Of a DNA stretch of 64,000 nt, positions 24,859 through 36,155 are shown one piece after another. The notes under the pieces are model-generated. The model worked only from the letters and a program-made list of their open reading frames with translations. It did not search any database and had not been told where the DNA came from. This stretch comes from Collybiopsis luxurians FD-317 M1 (Eukaryota > Basidiomycota > Agaricomycetes > Agaricales > Omphalotaceae), in the NCBI GenBank assembly GCA_000827265.1, contig KN834780.1:189620-253619 (forward strand), in the 5' to 3' direction. The first letter of the stretch is position 1, and the number at the start of each line of letters is the position of its first letter. A program made the translations under genes and the position numbers.

Positions 24859-27385
24859 GGATGTGCAGTCTGATTTCAGCGGTGCGGTTGATCTCAATAG
24901 TGTATCTGGATAAAGTTTGCCCTTATGTCACACCGATCTTGTCATTTAATGATTTTGAGAATGTCGCTAGTAGAGATGAGATCAAGTCATCTTGCACTTA
25001 CGAAAATTTCTGCATGTAAAACTACATCCCTGACCACAGCTTCTCAGCCTGGGAGGACACTGACGCGGACCCTCCTGATATCCTACACAGTCGGAATTTT
25101 CAAGCACGTCATAACTTCGAACCCAACTCGTCTCACTGGCCGAGCATTCGAATTCAAACCTAAGTGGCGAAGTTCCATTTTTGGGTTAAAGTGGGTATAC
25201 TCTCGGTGGAGAGAGGGATCAACCTATCTAGGAGAACTCTTTCGTCTCAGGTTCAGGATTACCTGATATACTTACGTCAAAGAAGTATTCTGCAATACTC
25301 TCCCGCGTGCCGGCTCTGGGTCTCGCGTCGAAGCTTTCCCAAGCTGCACAAATGTTCTACGCGTCCACGTTACTGGGATTTCTGGGAGAGGGTATGAGGA
25401 TAGGTAGAAGGAGTTGATCACTAATGTCAATGTCAACTAACCGTTTTACAGTTTAGTTCAGGCACCGCAAGAGCGTTGGCTGAAGAGTGTATACGCTACG
25501 CTTGTACCTGGGCTTGGGTATGCGTAGGTGTGGTAGGCGGGATAGGTCACGTAGGTCGTATAAGGGAAGGAAGGCGTGGAGGCCGTTGAGGTCGGGTGCT
25601 GAGTTGGAGGGGTGTGTGTCGGCGTCGACACGTACGGGTACGGCGCGTAGGTGGAATGGAGAAAACAGGGAGGTCGTTGTTGGGGGTGTTGATATGTGGT
25701 ACGGAGGTACCGAAGGTATGGGTAGGTGTACGTTGGGTGCACGGGTCTGACTCGGCTTCTTCGTGAAGCGGGTGGCGACCTGTGGCGGCGGAAGGTTTAG
25801 GTGATAGTGTACGTTGGTGGCACATTGCTAGGAGCGTATAGGGTGCGGTTCATAGACTCTCTGGTATTATGAGCAATTTGAGGGTGCGGAGGTGGCGTGT
25901 ATACGCGTTATTCGCGTACGGAGTGACAGTTTCGTGGTAGGGTTCGAGTTGCAGGTTTTGGGTTTTAGGCTCAAGGCTCGGGGTTGGCTTGGTATTTTCA
26001 GAAGGCAGCTCGGGTTCAGAAGGTGAGTTTAAGGGAAGACCGTTTTTACGATATTCCTAGGTTCTCTAAGTACTTTAAATAATATGGAATACTGTACTGT
26101 ATTTTAGCTGGTGCGAAATTCCTTGAACAATACACAGCTTACCTGCCTGTCTTGTGATTCCGTGCCTTTCTCTTTCCTTCTAACAAATTCTTGCGCTCAG
26201 TTTTGGTAAATTCTGTGGGGTTCTAGTGGCAGACGTCCAGGTTGGTGGTTCAAGACAAAGGTAGTGGCGACGTGGGAAGGTGTGTCGGCAGGGGAGTTCC
26301 GCTAGCGCGCGCCGGCGCCTGATTGTACGTGTTTTCGACTCCCCAGGGCGAGATTTTTTTACGGAAAATACTTCGTGGGACTGACATCGATTACCAACAT
26401 CAAACGTGATGTGGCATTTACACCAATCCCAGCGTCGTACTCCGAAGGAGACGGGGGCGGAGGTTCAAGCTCTTCTGAAGTGTCTGACAGTATCTCAATC
26501 GAAGTCAAAAGTACTCACACCCCTTCAATACGCTACTGGAATTACAAAAATTTTCGAGTCGGAGATGAAGGTGAGAAATGTATAAGCAGTGGGCGTCAAA
26601 TACTGAGTGTCTGATTGATGGTCTTTCTATCAAATGAAACAGACGCACATTTGAAGCTAAGTGGCGGACACGACCTTCAAGAGATAAGGCAATTCATGCA
26701 GACAAGAAAATATTAACATCGATTTATATACCTTGATCCGGAATGAAAAAAAGTACGCGCCCGTTTGATGCTTATCCGATCCCATCCTATCAGTCTCCCA
26801 TCGATTAACATACATCTACACCTTTGAACAAGCCTCGATGTCTTGTTGAAACCCTCCGCGATCCAATCTCTGAACAGCTGACCATCTCCGGTGCACGGAG
26901 GTTGCTTGTATCGACGAAATGAAAAGATGACATGGACGGGGAAGACTTGTAGTCTGTGGGGCCCCGTTCAGATCGCCAAACTTCCTGCTGGCACCTAACA
27001 GTACGCGTATTTTTTGCCTTATTCACTTCATTTAGTGATAAGTAGATTTCGAGGCAAGTAAGTAGAATTTCGAGTCCCCGGGCAACCAGCAAAAGCCCCT
27101 GTCGAATACGACACTGTTGGAACACTTCCGCCGAGCGAATCATAGATATCTGTCTTCGTGAAACAATATGAGCGGTCAGTTGGTTAGTTATTACGCAGCG
27201 TGCTCTCATTGCGGAACTAGTAAGATATCCGTGTCCTTTGAAAGAACCGTATGGCTACGTCGAGGCTTTCAATCCATAATCTCACACTAACTCGGGGATT
27301 ACTTGGTGCCTATCAGTACACCTTCTTGCTCTAGCATCTCAAGATCCCGCTATTTCCACAAAGAGACTGTGACCGGATTTCAAAG
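24859..27385. other. spacer between GTPase 3 and 4
   Basis: Holds a decayed F-box fragment (25060-25417), a GT-rich low-complexity stretch (25460-26000) without a trustworthy gene, and from about 26550 a copy of the spacer seen before GTPase 3. Confidence 0.5.
25060..25417 (+). pseudogene. F-box gene fragment
   Basis: Aligns by eye to the intact F-box gene at 37906-39639 from its F-box onward. The fragment reads PPDIL, then IFKHVITSNPTR and RAFEFKPKW in shifted frames; the intact gene has PPDILIEIFKHVITSKPTR and RAFQSTPNW. Small insertions and deletions break the frame several times, and both ends are missing. Similarity fades near the position matching RWKELE. It is a dead duplicate of that gene or of a close relative. 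Confidence 0.75.
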
Positions 27386-27533
27386 ATCCATGCTGAAATG
27401 GCGAGGCGTCTCGCCGTCTAATTCGGGAACTTAGCTGTGAAAGAAGTTCTGTGTAGGGAGGTTCTTTTCGTGAGCTCATCTCTTGTCTAACGTTATATGC
27501 GCAGCAGGTACTCATTGCAAGATACTTATAAGG
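27386..27533 (+). promoter_or_regulatory. conserved promoter block and TATA, GTPase gene 4
   Basis: ATCCATGCTGAAATGGCGAG followed by GC (27386-27407) and acttataagg (27524-27533). The distance between the two is longer than before the other copies. Confidence 0.5.
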
Positions 27534-27576
27534 TCCTTGCCATTTGGATTCGCAGTCAAATTGCAACCCTTTGGCA

Positions 27577-28988
27577 ATGGCTCCCCTTATTACTGTACAC
27601 CACCCAGACGAACCAACTCCGACTCATGATGAGTCCGACTCCGCGGAAGATGATAATGTTGTCATAGCGTGAGTGTGTCGTGGACTGTTGTCCGCGATAT
27701 TGACTTTAAGCTTTTGTTTTGCACCCCACACAGCGTCGTGGGCAGCACAGGATCCGGAAAATCCTCAGTATGTTCAAAGTCCGGTGATCGTTCCAGACTG
27801 CTTATCATAAATCGCTGGCTTGCTATCACAGTTTATCAAGCTGTTCGCAGGAGAAGGGAGTGTCAGCAAGGCTGCTGCTGATAATGTCGATTCCGATCCC
27901 CTCGATGTCCATCCTGTTGAATTCTTCGATGATCGAATTGGGCGTAAAGTAACTCTCCTGGACACGCCGGGGTTCAATTCGAATGGTGCCAGTGATTTCG
28001 AAGGTATAGTAACGGACACGGACGTGTTGAAAAAGATCACTGAATTCTGTATAACGCAGTGAGTTTAAAGTCTAAAGTTTATTTCCTTCTTTCACTGATC
28101 TAATCTCATTGCTCATTCTTGAACGAAACGATAAGATTCGACTTTGAAAAGAAATTGGATGGCCTTATCTATCTCCACAGCCTGGACGACCCCAACCCTG
28201 ACTCCAGTTGCGCCGTTCTCACTGATAAAAGTCTTAAAATGGTCAAAACCCTCTGCAGGACCGGGACGTTCGAAAACGTTGTAGTCTTGATGACGTTTTG
28301 TGACGGCGAGAAAGACCTTTCCACTGGAGCGGATGGAGAGGTTGAGTTGCTCTGCAGCACATTCGGTCAAGAACTTGCACAGGGGGGAGCTGTATTCAGG
28401 CGGCACGACAGAACCGTGCCCGCAGCTCGGATGGTACTGGAGCATATTCTGACTTCGAATGCTCAGAACTCCAACGAGATTGCTGAGAAAAAAGAATCGC
28501 CGGAAGACATTCCAGCGAATAAAGCGGAAGTGGATCTGCTCATTGCCCAGTACGAGGCCCAGATAACGATGATGCAGGCAGAGTTGGAAAAGTTGAAGAA
28601 GAACAATGGTCAGTTGGAGGCCAAAATGCAACGGGAAAGGGAAGAGCACGCCAGGCAGGAACGGGAGTGGAAAAAGAAGTACGATGAACAGAATGAAGCG
28701 CACAAATTAGAGTTGAAGCGGATGCAGGATGAATTCAAGGTGAAGGAGGATAGGCGACAACAAGAAGACTCCGAAAAGTTGGCTATGGAGGCGAAACTAC
28801 AACGGGAAAACCATGCGCGCGCAAAGAAGGAACAAGAAATGGGATGGGATTCAGATATAGTTTTCACGAAGGCCCGCGATGGGTTTCAACAGATGTTGGA
28901 TACTAAAAAGAAACCTCTTATGAACGTGAACGACCTTATAGCTCAATGGACCAAGGATCCGACCGTCAAGGTTTATACGACACATTGA
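27577..28988 (+). CDS. AIG1-like P-loop GTPase, paralogue 4 (401 aa)
   Basis: Exons 27577-27668, 27734-27767, 27832-28058 and 28136-28988 sum to 402 codons. P-loop GSTGSGKSS on the 34-nt exon; LLDTPGFNSNG; the usual LTTFWD segment is changed to LMTFCDGE, so the tryptophan is lost. The coiled coil is shorter than in paralogue 3 (no 53-residue repeats) but shares its end (MGWDS, ARDGFQQML). Final residues are VKVYTTH. Whether the changed G4-like segment still reads the guanine base cannot be judged from sequence. Confidence 0.84.
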
Positions 28989-29859
28989 TACCACTAGGAA
29001 CTGATGATGTGTCGTCGTCATTGCTTTCCCCCTCTGTAGGCTAACTTCTCGGTCCTCCTGGCTTCGGCGGTGTTGTTGATCTCAATAGTGCATTGATAAC
29101 TGCGATGGTTCATGTATTTCCTGAAAAGGAGCTTCAGGATATTGTCTGCAATGTTAATATCACACTGGTTGTGTTACCTAACGATAGGCCCAATGCCGAC
29201 AGTAAAAACCACTGAGACGGTTCTCCACATGTAAGGCGGTACATCGACGCTTTGCTAAAGAGTCAGCCTGAGGCGTTGAAAATCAGATTGGGGAGGGATG
29301 TAGTATACCACCAAGGACACTTCCCGTAATCATGAAGAGTGTAGCTTCTTTCTTATTTTCTCAAAATCTTGTTCAAGTTAGCGCGATGCAAGGATAAGTT
29401 ACCTGATTATTATGTAAGGCACTCATGGTCCCGGCGCTTTGGGGGCGCTTACCAAAAATTTTTCGAATCTCTTGCTTGCTCCCAAACCAATATCAGCCCT
29501 AGTATAGATTCTGCTCCCGAGACTTGAGCTTTATAAAGTCTGAAAACTCTGAATCTTTACTATTCCTTGACAATTTGATGATCTGATTATAATGATGGGT
29601 TCTGGCTTGATGAAATGACGGATTGGGGAGGAACCTGCGGGGCATCTAAATCTAAGTTTCATCTTATTTTCCATCTCCCAGCCTGCTAGCCTCTTAGGGT
29701 CTAGGTACCCCGCTGTCGTCCCTGATCGTTCATGATCATTTAAAGACTCTTACGGAGCCGTAAGTACCTTTGGCGAGACCCCCTGGAGCTCCTCCTATCT
29801 CATCCCGCCTTAAGAATGCGATATTTGTTACTACTGAAATTCTTTTTCCATTTTCGTCA
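28989..29859. other. intergenic
   Basis: The first 250 bp resemble the 3' flanks of GTPase 2 and 3 (ttgatctcaatagtg; aatatcacactggtt). The rest shows no gene. Confidence 0.45.
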
Positions 29860-31220
29860 ATGCTGCAACTTTCCGCTTCTCCCCGCTGCAAGGCTGTCGC
29901 TCTACGTCTCAGCGGCTTCGTCAGCTTAATAGCGGCTGTCGTACTCCAAATTCAAACCAATTCATTTGCCCATCCTCCCGGCGACTCTCTTACATTTTCT
30001 GTCGACGTCCATCTTCTGGATTTCGGACTTTTAGTGCAAATAGTTTTTCAATTGTGGTGGTTGTTCCGTACGCCCTTATCACGACCTTCGAAATTGCACA
30101 TTCCAGACGTAGAAGCAGCTGTAGAAGTCGCCGAGACGCAAATCGGAATATCGGGATCAAGCATTCCAAAAGCTTGCCCGTTTTCGTACTACATGCCGTA
30201 TTTTGTTTTCGGAAATATTTGTCTGGGTGAGGGTCGCTTTTGTAAATACTCGCTCTTCTTTCGCTAATATCTTCTCCAGCCATGTGGGCTGTAGCTATGC
30301 AACGGAATTCCATTTCTTTAGGGCAAATCGTTCTTTTGATTGCGATTTTACCTCAGCTTCGCATCGCTTTCCCCGCTCTGAGGACAATCTCAGAGCCGGT
30401 GGATAAGATGACAGTCTTGCTCTCAAAACTTTTCATGGGCACGTTTATCATGTATCTGTGGAGAACCTGGGCCTCTATTGACGTATGTGACCTAGTTCTT
30501 TGGGCGGAATGCGGACAAGCTGACTATATATCAAGGTGGGGATTCCGCCCAGTCCCTCGCAGAAGATTCATTCAGGCGTCGTGTTCACGCTGCTGGCAAG
30601 TCCTACCCTGTTTCCTCCTAATGAAAAGCTTTCTAATGATGGCTTCGCAGACTGTCGCCCCAGGCCCCGACCCTACCATTGGTGTCATTCTTATTTACGT
30701 TCTGCTTTCTCTCTATCTCGGATCCTACCAAAACTCTGGATGGCCCAATTTCTTCCTTCTCGAATCTGGAATACTCGCCTCTATTCTTGCCGTAGAGGCG
30801 CTCGTGTCCAGGCTTGATCCTGCCGTACCTGAAGTTACGGTGAATGCATGTGCATGCTCCGCTCGTCTATCTGGTCACGCCAGAGACGAAGAACGTTCTT
30901 CTCTTCTTGGATTGCCTCCGTTCGACGACGAGCACGAATTGCAAGATGTGACGGTGGAGCGCTTCGATGGCGAGAATGGTAGTAGTCAGGGTGTTCATCC
31001 TCAAAATCGAATTCGGCGTGATAGCACCTTCCTTCCCGAGACGATACTTGACGAAGACCTTCACCCCGACTCGGACTCTACGAATCCGTCCAGTTTCAAA
31101 ATGTCAAGCACGGGTGGTAACCAGTCGGGTCATTCGGGGAGTACAAATTTTTCCTCTCAACAGGGCAAGGGCCAAGTTCTCAGTATCCTATCGACTTTTC
31201 CGGGATCTCTCCTTCGGTAG
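29860..31220 (+). CDS. multi-pass membrane protein, 399 aa
   Basis: Exons 29860-30226, 30280-30482, 30536-30595 and 30651-31220 sum to 400 codons. About seven hydrophobic segments can be seen (for example SGFVSLIAAVVLQ, LLDFGLLVQIVFQLWWLF, LGQIVLLIAILPQL, LLSKLFMGTFIMYLW, GVILIYVLLSLYLGSY, ESGILASILAVEALV), then a polar Ser/Asp-rich tail of about 120 residues, presumably cytosolic. The third intron is read as GC-AG (gcaagt...gcag). If introns 2 and 3 (53 and 55 bp, together a multiple of 3) are both retained, the frame also stays open. The ATG used is the first in frame; a further upstream exon is not excluded. No function is recognised. Two truncated copies lie downstream. Confidence 0.68.
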
Positions 31221-31742
31221 TGTTACCTGTTCAGATCGTTTGAGTCTAGAGTATGGTAGTTCTGGGTTCTGGGTTCTACTTCTGTGTATTTTCCGAGGAG
31301 GTATACGTAGCTTTGTGTGTACGAGTTTCAATTGGGGCCTGTATTGTATTCTATGAGCAATGGTTAACTGGGCTTTTATGTTTCTCTCCACGAAGAAATG
31401 TAGAATGTGTACAATCTCTACGTATACAGATTGCAGAGGTTGCAGAAATACACTGTAACGCGAGTGATAGCTGTAAAAGGGTTCCAGTAAAGGGAGGAGG
31501 GCCAAAAGATGTGCCCTCAGGCCGCCTCAGTACTTGCGCCGTAGGTGCTGGTGTGTGTACTTCAGGGCATAATCAAAAAGGACCAAGCTCAGGTACGATT
31601 TCCTCTTTTCTTCTAAAGTTCAAAAAGAAGATCTGAACATGGCTGCAGATACAAATTATTATTAAGGTAAGTAAAGTATGCAGAAAACAGTGGGACAAAG
31701 ATCTAAATAGTTCATTACTACTTCGTAAGCAAGGATGGAAAT
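31221..31742. other. intergenic, left end of duplicated OYE unit
   Basis: From about 31318 the sequence is repeated at 34208 (gagtttcaattggggcctgt at both places), marking the start of the duplicated unit. Confidence 0.6.
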
Positions 31743-33275
31743 CTAATTTGCTAATTCTTCATACTGTGCTGCCGGATAATCAACATACCCTTTCCTCTGT
31801 TCCTCTTCCGAACCATGATACTTCCCGTGCAATGTTGCAAAGTCAATTTGATTATCGAGAGGTTTTCCGTATTGCAAACGCTTGGCAAGATCTGGGTGGG
31901 TGATCCATGGGATACCAAAGAATATACCAGAGGCTTTACCGGCTGTAGATGACATAGATAAGTATTGGAATTTAAGGGAGTTTAAGGTACACGGGCAGAT
32001 ACTCACCCTTGATAGTAGCGCCTGCTTCGTCTCCTGTGAATCCACCGTTTGCGAAAACATGAGCATTTTTAATGAGATGTCCATAAGTATCTAGGACGTC
32101 GTGTGGTGTTCCCCGCTTCACCGGGTCGAGCGCATCTAGGTAGCGTACGAGAGCTATGTAAGCGATACCCAGCTTATCTGCTTCGGTGATGAAGTAGCTG
32201 AAGGTCTCGATGGTTTCCTCAAGAGGCATTCTGTTGATTGATATCAAAAAATTAACTTTCTGCTTGGTAGGAAAGTAGCAGTGGTCGAGATGCCCTTACC
32301 CCATATCGTTATACCCTCCTCCTGGATTCAGTTTGATACCAACTCTATCTTTTCCAAAAACTTTGATCACCCGTTCAAGAGCGAGAAGACCGAATCGGGA
32401 TCGATTGGCTACAGAGCCGCCCCAATTGTCTGTACGTTTATTCGATGTTGAATCGAGGAATTGATGTATGAGATATCCGTTGGCTCCATGAACTAGAAGA
32501 ATAATGAAAATCATTTAGTAAGAGACTGAGGGAATGAGTGAATGCTAACTGACGTTCTACACCGTCAAATCCGGCTTGTTTGGCATTGATGGCTGCTTGC
32601 TCAAACAAATCTAGTAGGACAGTGGGATCGTCGATGGAAGTAGGCTGAGAGGCATATGTGTCATCGATTGCGAGTATGTGGGTGAAATAACTGCAGAAAA
32701 CTTACTGTGACGTATCCCGGGGCTCCAGGGAGGAATCTAAACTTGCCGCCTTGAGCTGATATTGCAGAAGGGGCATATACAGGTTGTCCGGAAGCTATTT
32801 GCTCTGGAGCTTCAGGGTGGCTGATTCGTCCGACTACAGTTAAACGTTAAACCTTAGACTTATTTACTCCTCTAAGCAGATTATTCCACTTACGATGCCA
32901 CAACTGAGCAAATATCGTGCTTCCTTCTTTGTGAACGACATCTGTAATCTTTTTCCAACTGGCAATCTGCTCTTGATTCCAGATTCCAGGCGCATGTGGC
33001 CATTCCGATCTTCACAAAGCTGATCAGAATACTGGGAGAGGTAGTACGGTAGTGCAAACTTACCCTTGAGGAGTGATCAGCACTGCCTCAGAGACAATGA
33101 AACCGGCGCTCTTGGCACGTTGCTGATAATGTTCGAGATTTACACTGTTGGGGACGTTGGTAGGCACCGAGCGATTCCTTGTTAAGGCAGACATGAAGAC
33201 TCGGTTTCTGAGGGTAAGAGAACCGAGCTGGACAGGCTGGAAAAGTGGAGCAGTGGAAACGGAGGTAGACTGCAT
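31743..33275 (-). CDS. Old Yellow Enzyme family NADH:flavin oxidoreductase, copy 1
   Basis: An FMN-dependent ene-reductase-type enzyme, presumed cytosolic, reducing activated C=C bonds with NAD(P)H. Several exons: the first is 33275-33064 ([18 protein letters not shown] ... VLITPQG) and the last ends at the stop at 31743. Family marks in order: [17 protein letters not shown] (FMN site); AQLWHLGRISHPE; the active-site segment [13 protein letters not shown] with His, Asn and Tyr; NKRTDNWGG; and the phosphate-binding [12 protein letters not shown]. Catalytic residues are all present. The segment before LITPQG reads SEA where family members commonly have SEG. Short GT-AG introns. The natural substrate is unknown; homologues act on enones, and some work in secondary metabolism, but no biosynthetic cluster is seen here. 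Confidence 0.88.
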
Positions 33276-34630
33276 CGTTATGCGAGATCGTTCGAAGAGG
33301 TGATTGAGAATGTAACTGTGGTGATTGCTGCTCGTTCCAAAATCATTTCACCTTTTATACTAAGGAATGGCAACACAACGTTCGAGTTCGTCAGCGAGTT
33401 GCGCGCGGCGTACAATGACATCTGTGTCACTGTCAGCTTTCGAGTCGCTTTGATCAGCATGACATAGTCCTGCTTACGCGCTGCTGACCATGCTTCAATT
33501 ACTTGAATTATTTGAATTAGAATGCGGTAAACAGGCAGACTCGCTCAGTCAGCTCCTAACTCGACCAGACTACATGCTTCACAAGCGTCCATCGTGTTGA
33601 ATACGGAGCAGTACTTTTTACTGAGCACTGAATCAATGGATCGTGTCAAGGAAGCCTAGATCTCGGGAGATTTACGGTGAAAACGGTCATTGGTCAAAGT
33701 TGCTGAAGACTCTGTGGCCGTTTAGTATTACTTGAAATCTACACTGATTGAAATGAACTCAAAGCGATAATTCGACCCACGCGCATAACTCACCTTTGCA
33801 GTTGTTGTCCATTGACACGCCAAGTGAAGTCTTTACTACGCCGAGCTCGTCCACTGTTCAATAAATCGGAGATCCACCTTAGCTGAAGAAGAAATGTAAA
33901 TTATTCAAGACCTAGATAAGCTTTTTCAAAGCATCTAACATTTTGAATCTCGAAGCGTGAGCAAGTCTTGAGATAAATCATCAAGCACAATTAGGGTCAT
34001 TGCCAGGGTGCATTTACCGGGCCGTGCCTTCCCGAATTCCGAAATCTCTCTCTTCCACGTGCTCACTACCTTTCACAATTCATTTTGTCTGCCTTTCATA
34101 CGGAGCCTTTTCCAGTTCTGAACGATCCCAACGAGAGCCCCGGTAATCCTTTGCAAATTACTAAAAATCGGACGAAGATCAGGGCTCGAAATCATTTCCT
34201 CTCAATGCAACTATGAACGAGTTTCAATTGGGGCCTGTATTCAACATTCTAGGAGCAATGCTTAATTGGGCTTTTACGTTCCTTTCCATGAAGAAATGTA
34301 AAATGTGTACAATCTCTATATACACAGACTGCGGAGGTTGCAGAAGTACACTGTAACGCAAGTGGTAAGTGTAAAACAGTTCCTGTAAAGGGAGGAGGAT
34401 CAAAGATTCGCCTTCAGGCCGCCTCAGTACTTGTGTCGCAGGCGCTGATATGTGTACTTCAGGGCATGATCAAAAAGGATCAAGCTCCGGTAAAATTCAT
34501 CTAATGCTCAAAAAGAAGATTTAAACACGGCTGCAGATACAAATCATTATCAAGGTAAATAAAATATGCAGAAAACAGTGAGACAAAGATCTAAATAGTT
34601 CATTGCCATTTTGTAAGGAAGAATGCAAAT
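33276..34630. other. duplicated upstream region of OYE copy 1
   Basis: Promoter side of copy 1, matching 36156-37060. Its outer part (33950-34207) is the first of three leader repeats. From 34208 the 3' flank of copy 2 begins. No gene supported. Confidence 0.55.
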
Positions 34631-36155
34631 CTAATTTGCTAGTTCTTCATACTGCGCTGCCGGATAATCAACATACCCTTTTCTCTGTTCCTCTTCCGAA
34701 CCATAATACACCCCATACAATGTTGCAAAATCAACTTGATTATCGAGAGGTTTTCCGTACTGCAAGCGCTTGGCAAGATCTGGGTGGGTGATCCATGGGA
34801 TACCAAAGAATATACCAGAGGCTTTACCGGCTGTAGATGACATAGATAAGCATTGGAATTTAAAGGAGTTTAAAATACACGGGCAGGTACTCACCCTTGA
34901 TAGTAGCAGCGGCTTCTTCCCCTGTGAATCCACCGTTTGCGAAAACATGGGCATTCTTAATGAGATGTCCATAAGTATCTAGGACGTCGTGTGGTGTTCC
35001 CCGCTTCACTGGGTCGAACGCATCCAGGTAGCGTACAAGAGTTATGTAAGCGATACCTAGTTTATCTGCTTCGGTGATGAAGTAGCTGAAAGTCTCGATG
35101 GTTTCCTCAAGAGGCATTCTGTTGATTAATATCAAAAAATTAGCTTTCTGCTTGGTAGGAAAGTAATAGTGGTCGAGACATGCTCTTACCCCATATCATT
35201 ATACCCTCCTGCTGGATTCAGTTTAATCGCAACTCTATCTTTTCCAAAGACTTTGATCACCCGCTCAAGAGCGAGAAGACCGAATCGGGATCGATTGGCT
35301 ACAGAGCCGCCCCAATTGTCTGTACGTTTGTTCGATGTTGAATCGAGGAATTGATGTATGAGATATCCGTTGGCTCCGTGAACTATGTAGAAGAATGATG
35401 ATAATCATTAATAAACAGACTTAGAAAAGGATTGGATTCCCGACTGACGTTCTACACCGTCAAATCCGGCTTGTTTAGCATTGATGGCTGCTTGCTCAAA
35501 CAAATCTAGCAGGACAGTGGGATCGTCGATGGCAGTAGGCTGAATGGTATATGTGTCATTGATCGTGACTATGTGGGTGAAATAGTTGCAGAAAACTTAC
35601 TGTGACGTATCCCGGGGCTCCAGGGAGGAATCTAAACTTGCCGCCTTGAGCTGATATTGCAGAAGGTGCGTATACAGGTTGTCCAGAAGCTATCTGCTCT
35701 GGAGCTTCAGGGTGGCTGATTCGTCCGACTGCAGTTAAACCTTAGAATTATATAACTCTCTAAGCAGATTATTCCACTTACGATGCCACAGCTGAGCAAA
35801 TATTGTGCTTCCTTCCTTGTGAACGACATCTGTAATCTTTTTCCATCCCGAAATCTGCTCTTGATTCCAAATTCCAGGTGCATGGGGCCATTCCGATCTT
35901 CAATAAAGCTGATCAGAATATTGGGAGAGGTAGTACAGTAGTGCAGACTTACCCTTGACGAGTGATTAGCACTCCCTCAGAGACGATGAGACCGGCGCTC
36001 TTGGCACGTTGCTGATAATGTTCGAGATTTACACTGTTGGGGACGTTGGTAGGCACCGAGCGATTCCTTGTTAAGGCAGACATGAAGACTCGGTTTCTGA
36101 GGGTAAGAGAACCGAGCTGGACAGGTTGGAAAAGTGAAGCGGCGGTAGACTGCAT
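34631..36155 (-). CDS. Old Yellow Enzyme family NADH:flavin oxidoreductase, copy 2
   Basis: Tandem duplicate of copy 1, offset by about 2.88 kb, with the same exon layout and stop context. All visible catalytic marks are kept ([44 protein letters not shown]) and each exon stays open. Odd point: the normally conserved TPQG after the second strand of the barrel is TRQG, a Pro-to-Arg change next to the FMN site, while the SEG before it is canonical (copy 1 has SEA). Either a functional shift or the start of decay. The N-terminus is three residues shorter than copy 1 ([15 protein letters not shown]). Confidence 0.85.

Noticed and set aside
25458..25825. Tyr/Pro/Thr-rich minus-strand frames
   Set aside because: They follow from GT-rich low-complexity DNA; no signal peptide, no domain, and several frames overlap.
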